DNA from: Pirellulaceae bacterium
Lineage (GTDB): Bacteria; Planctomycetota; Planctomycetia; Pirellulales; Pirellulaceae
Assembly (NCBI GenBank): GCA_029243025.1
Contig: JAQWSU010000042.1
Coordinates: forward strand, 152,832 to 216,831
DNA: 64,000 bases
Reading direction: 5' to 3'
The number at the start of each line of letters is the position of its first letter. The first letter of the stretch is position 1. The position numbers were made by a program, and so were the translations under genes. The notes under the pieces were generated by a model. It searched no databases. It was given only the letters and a program-made list of their open reading frames with translations, and had not been told where the DNA came from. Shown here piece after piece: positions 62,318 through 64,000 of the stretch.

Positions 62318-62493
62318 GATTACCGCTCCAGGGCGTCGCATTGAAGGGGCTAGTTTGTCTGAGGAGATCTAGGGAGTTCCTTGTTTGGAACATTCACACT
62401 AAGCTCGATGGTCCGTTGGCTCAAAGGATTCCTGCTGCGAAAAGAGTTCCTTTTTTGGCTAGCGCCGGCAAAGGATGATTACTCGTTTCTTTT

Positions 62494-62524
62494 ATGAAAA
62501 AAGGTCCACCGTAAACGACGGACC
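62494..62524 (-). terminator. Rho-independent terminator after PEP-CTERM paralogue 2
   Basis: GGTCC (62503-62507) pairs with GGACC (62520-62524), with additional pairs inside, and on the minus strand it runs into TTTTTT (the A-run at 62497-62502). It lies 31 bp past the stop of paralogue 2. The arms resemble the terminator at 63421-63449. Confidence 0.8.
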
Positions 62525-62554
62525 ACTGTGTTGTAAACGCACCGTTCGGTAGGA

Positions 62555-63247
62555 CTAGGTCACACCGTTTCGACGGATGAAAAGCGCTACTCCCACTCCA
62601 AATGCACTCCAGATCATGAGGGTGGTCGGTTCTGGGACGGTCGCGTAGATGCTGTTGATCGTATAGTCGCCCTCTTCTTGGCCAAGGATATTCACCTCAA
62701 TTGCCTTGATCGAAGTCAGGTCGATTCCTTGGTTCGAGAGATTCAAAAACGGGAAGCTAACGAGCCCTGGTCCACCTGGGAGGGTTTGGCTAGTTGCGAT
62801 GTAGCTGTCGAACGTGTCCCAGAGGGCCAGCTGAATCTCCGCGCCAAGGTCAGCTGCGGCGAAGTTGACGGTAATTTGCCGGTTTGTTCCTCCGTCGGTT
62901 AAATCAACCCCGTTCAGGCCTGAGTGATCTATTCCTGCATAGACTAATGCGAAAACTCCAGTACTTTGTGACCCGGAGGAGAAAGCGATGGCGTTTGGGA
63001 TCGGATTGCTGTTTGCTTGAGCGGAAAGATAGTCACTGCTTAATATCACTGCCGTATCCCGATAGCCGCCAATCGCAGAAGTAGTTGGTTGATTCAACAG
63101 TTGGACGTTGGGCGTGGAATTTGTGGCTTCCAATGCGATCGTGCCGTCTTCAAAACTGTCAATGACAATGAGCGAGCCATGGGCCGATGGGAGAGCCAAG
63201 GCGATTGTTGCGAGGCAAAAATAGGTTATCGGGGCGATTCGAATCAC
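62555..63247 (-). CDS. PEP-CTERM protein, tandem paralogue 2
   Basis: 230 residues from a GTG at 63247; the frame is open to a TTG at 63301, which lacks signal-peptide character, and the GTG gives a clean one (VIRIAPITYFCLATIALALPSAHG). The domain matches paralogue 1 closely: DSFEDGTIALEATNSTP, AIGGYRDTAVILSSDYLSAQ, NPIPNAIAFSSGSQSTGVFAL, GLNGVDLTDGGTNRQITVNF and LGQEEGDYTINSIYATV, then VPEPTTLMIWSAFGVGVAL and RRNG. The gap to paralogue 1 is 237 bp and contains its own terminator, so the genes are transcribed separately. No function is known for the domain. Confidence 0.85.
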   Translation of the reverse strand: MIRIAPITYFCLATIALALPSAHGSLIVIDSFEDGTIALEATNSTPNVQLLNQPTTSAIGGYRDTAVILSSDYLSAQANSNPIPNAIAFSSGSQSTGVFALVYAGIDHSGLNGVDLTDGGTNRQITVNFAAADLGAEIQLALWDTFDSYIATSQTLPGGPGLVSFPFLNLSNQGIDLTSIKAIEVNILGQEEGDYTINSIYATVPEPTTLMIWSAFGVGVALFIRRNGVT

Positions 63248-63420
63248 GGGGTTAGTTCCAAGATTTTTGCTTTTAGGTGTTGGTGACGAAATCACTGGCA
63301 ATGTGTTTTGACGAAAACTTTAAATCGAATTCGAAAATCGATTCGCAAAGAAATTGTCAAACCAGGTTTAACTTTCGTTTTGCTGCATGCCGGTGCAAAC
63401 AGCATTCGGCTATTGATCAC

Positions 63421-63449
63421 AAAAAAAGGTCCGTCGCAAGCGACGGACC
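63421..63449 (-). terminator. Rho-independent terminator after PEP-CTERM paralogue 3
   Basis: Perfect 10-bp repeat GGTCCGTCGC (63428-63437) and GCGACGGACC (63440-63449). On the minus strand it is followed by seven T residues (A-run 63421-63427). It lies 30 bp after the stop of paralogue 3 and shares its arm sequence with the terminator at 21400-21433. Confidence 0.95.
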
Positions 63450-63479
63450 TACTTCTTGAGATAATCGTTTGAGTTCAAA

Positions 63480-64000
63480 CTAGCTGGCTCGATTTCGACG
63501 AACGTAGAAAGCCATGCCGACGGCCATAAGACTCCAAATCATTATCGTGGACGGCTCAGGAATTGCTGCGTAGATAGCGTCGATTACATAGTCGCCTTCG
63601 GGATCACCATGGACCACTACGGCGATTGCGTCGATTGATGTGGTATCAACACCGGTGAAATCCGATAGCTTAAACCCTACGAGTCCTGGGTCTTCCGTGA
63701 GTTCTATTTGCCCGATAAAGAAGTTTCCGTCGGTGTCCCTCAATTCTACGGATAATTCAGCACCGTGGTCCGCCGAAATGAAGTCGACCAAAATTTGCTT
63801 GTTCGAACCAGCGTCTGTAAGGTCAACGCCTCCCAGACCTCCGAATTCAAAGCCGTCATAAATGAGCTCGAACACACCGGTGCTTGCTGAAGCGGAGGAG
63901 AACGCAATAACGCCCGGGATCGGATTGGCTTGAGCCCGTGCTGAGAGGAATTCACTCACCAATTGAACGCCTGTGTCTCGGAAACCACCAATCGCGGATG
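63480..64000 (-). CDS. PEP-CTERM protein, tandem paralogue 3 (5' end beyond window)
   Basis: The frame is open to the right edge of the window; the visible part (about 173 residues) starts inside the domain at SAIGGFRDTGVQL and matches paralogues 1 and 2 throughout: LVSEFLSARAQANPIPGVIAFSS, GLGGVDLTDAGSNKQILVDF, HGDPEGDYVIDAIYAAI, then IPEPSTIMIWSLMAVGMAF and VRRNR. The signal peptide and start lie outside. It has a perfect terminator. Downstream on the same strand come the other two paralogues. Confidence 0.9.
   Translation of the reverse strand, partial: SAIGGFRDTGVQLVSEFLSARAQANPIPGVIAFSSASASTGVFELIYDGFEFGGLGGVDLTDAGSNKQILVDFISADHGAELSVELRDTDGNFFIGQIELTEDPGLVGFKLSDFTGVDTTSIDAIAVVVHGDPEGDYVIDAIYAAIPEPSTIMIWSLMAVGMAFYVRRNRAS

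Overview
This window is chromosomal DNA of a planctomycete, most likely Pirellulales. The evidence is the protein families present: planctomycete-type cytochromes (DUF1549/DUF1553, DUF1552, DUF1592 group), a BBP7-type outer-membrane barrel, LEPR-type N-termini on secreted proteins, a giant CotH/lamin-tail protein, a kinase with RDD membrane domains, and about ten PEP-CTERM proteins, seven of the window's secreted proteins carrying dockerin-like calcium loops. I saw no rRNA, tRNA, CRISPR array, insertion sequence or integrase.

Layout. 1-6.9 kb (minus): three genes for secreted heme-type proteins. 7.2-8.1 kb: a secreted hydrolase that looks like polyester (PET) hydrolases. 8.2-9.5 kb: the first EF-hand/PEP-CTERM protein. 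9.8-18.0 kb: housekeeping and metabolic genes (thioesterase, Nramp-like transporter, beta-propeller, RdgC-like protein, glycosyltransferase, and an aminotransferase/omega-amidase pair). 18.5-29.0 kb: a surface-protein region with a LamG protein, a discoidin-like protein, a small cytochrome c and the 2340-residue CotH protein. 29.8-36.6 kb: MEKHLA protein, an orphan small gene, an SF1 helicase, a very short LEPR-type protein, an EF-hand/PEP-CTERM protein and the BBP7 barrel. 37.0-38.4 kb: a decayed esterase. 39.6-43.6 kb: a kinase-RDD-pseudokinase-RDD protein and a zinc-ribbon membrane protein. 43.9-49.4 kb: aldolase-type enzyme, DUF3127 protein with an SSB-like tail, phosphatase, and a Cys-rich coiled-coil protein. 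50.1-58.6 kb: PEP-CTERM protein, DUF885 peptidase, metalloprotease, large beta-propeller and a CNNM/CorC-type protein. 59-64 kb: a tiny lipoprotein, a frame-disrupted PEP-CTERM gene, and three tandem PEP-CTERM paralogues, the last running off the window.

How the genes fit together. The dominant theme is export to the cell surface. Seven proteins with unrelated front ends (CBM9-like, LamG, discoidin-like, CotH/LTD, metalloprotease, beta-helix and unknown) share one C-terminal cassette of about 110 residues made of four acidic EF-hand-like loops. In six of them it is followed by a PEP-CTERM tail. This suggests a standard calcium-binding stalk used for many surface proteins, which would be processed by an exosortase encoded elsewhere. 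The same region shows signs of turnover: tandem duplication of paralogues, frame lesions, a 16-bp-period duplication that changes one PEP-CTERM tail, a multiply broken esterase, short tandem repeats between genes, and a hairpin terminator sequence that recurs three times.
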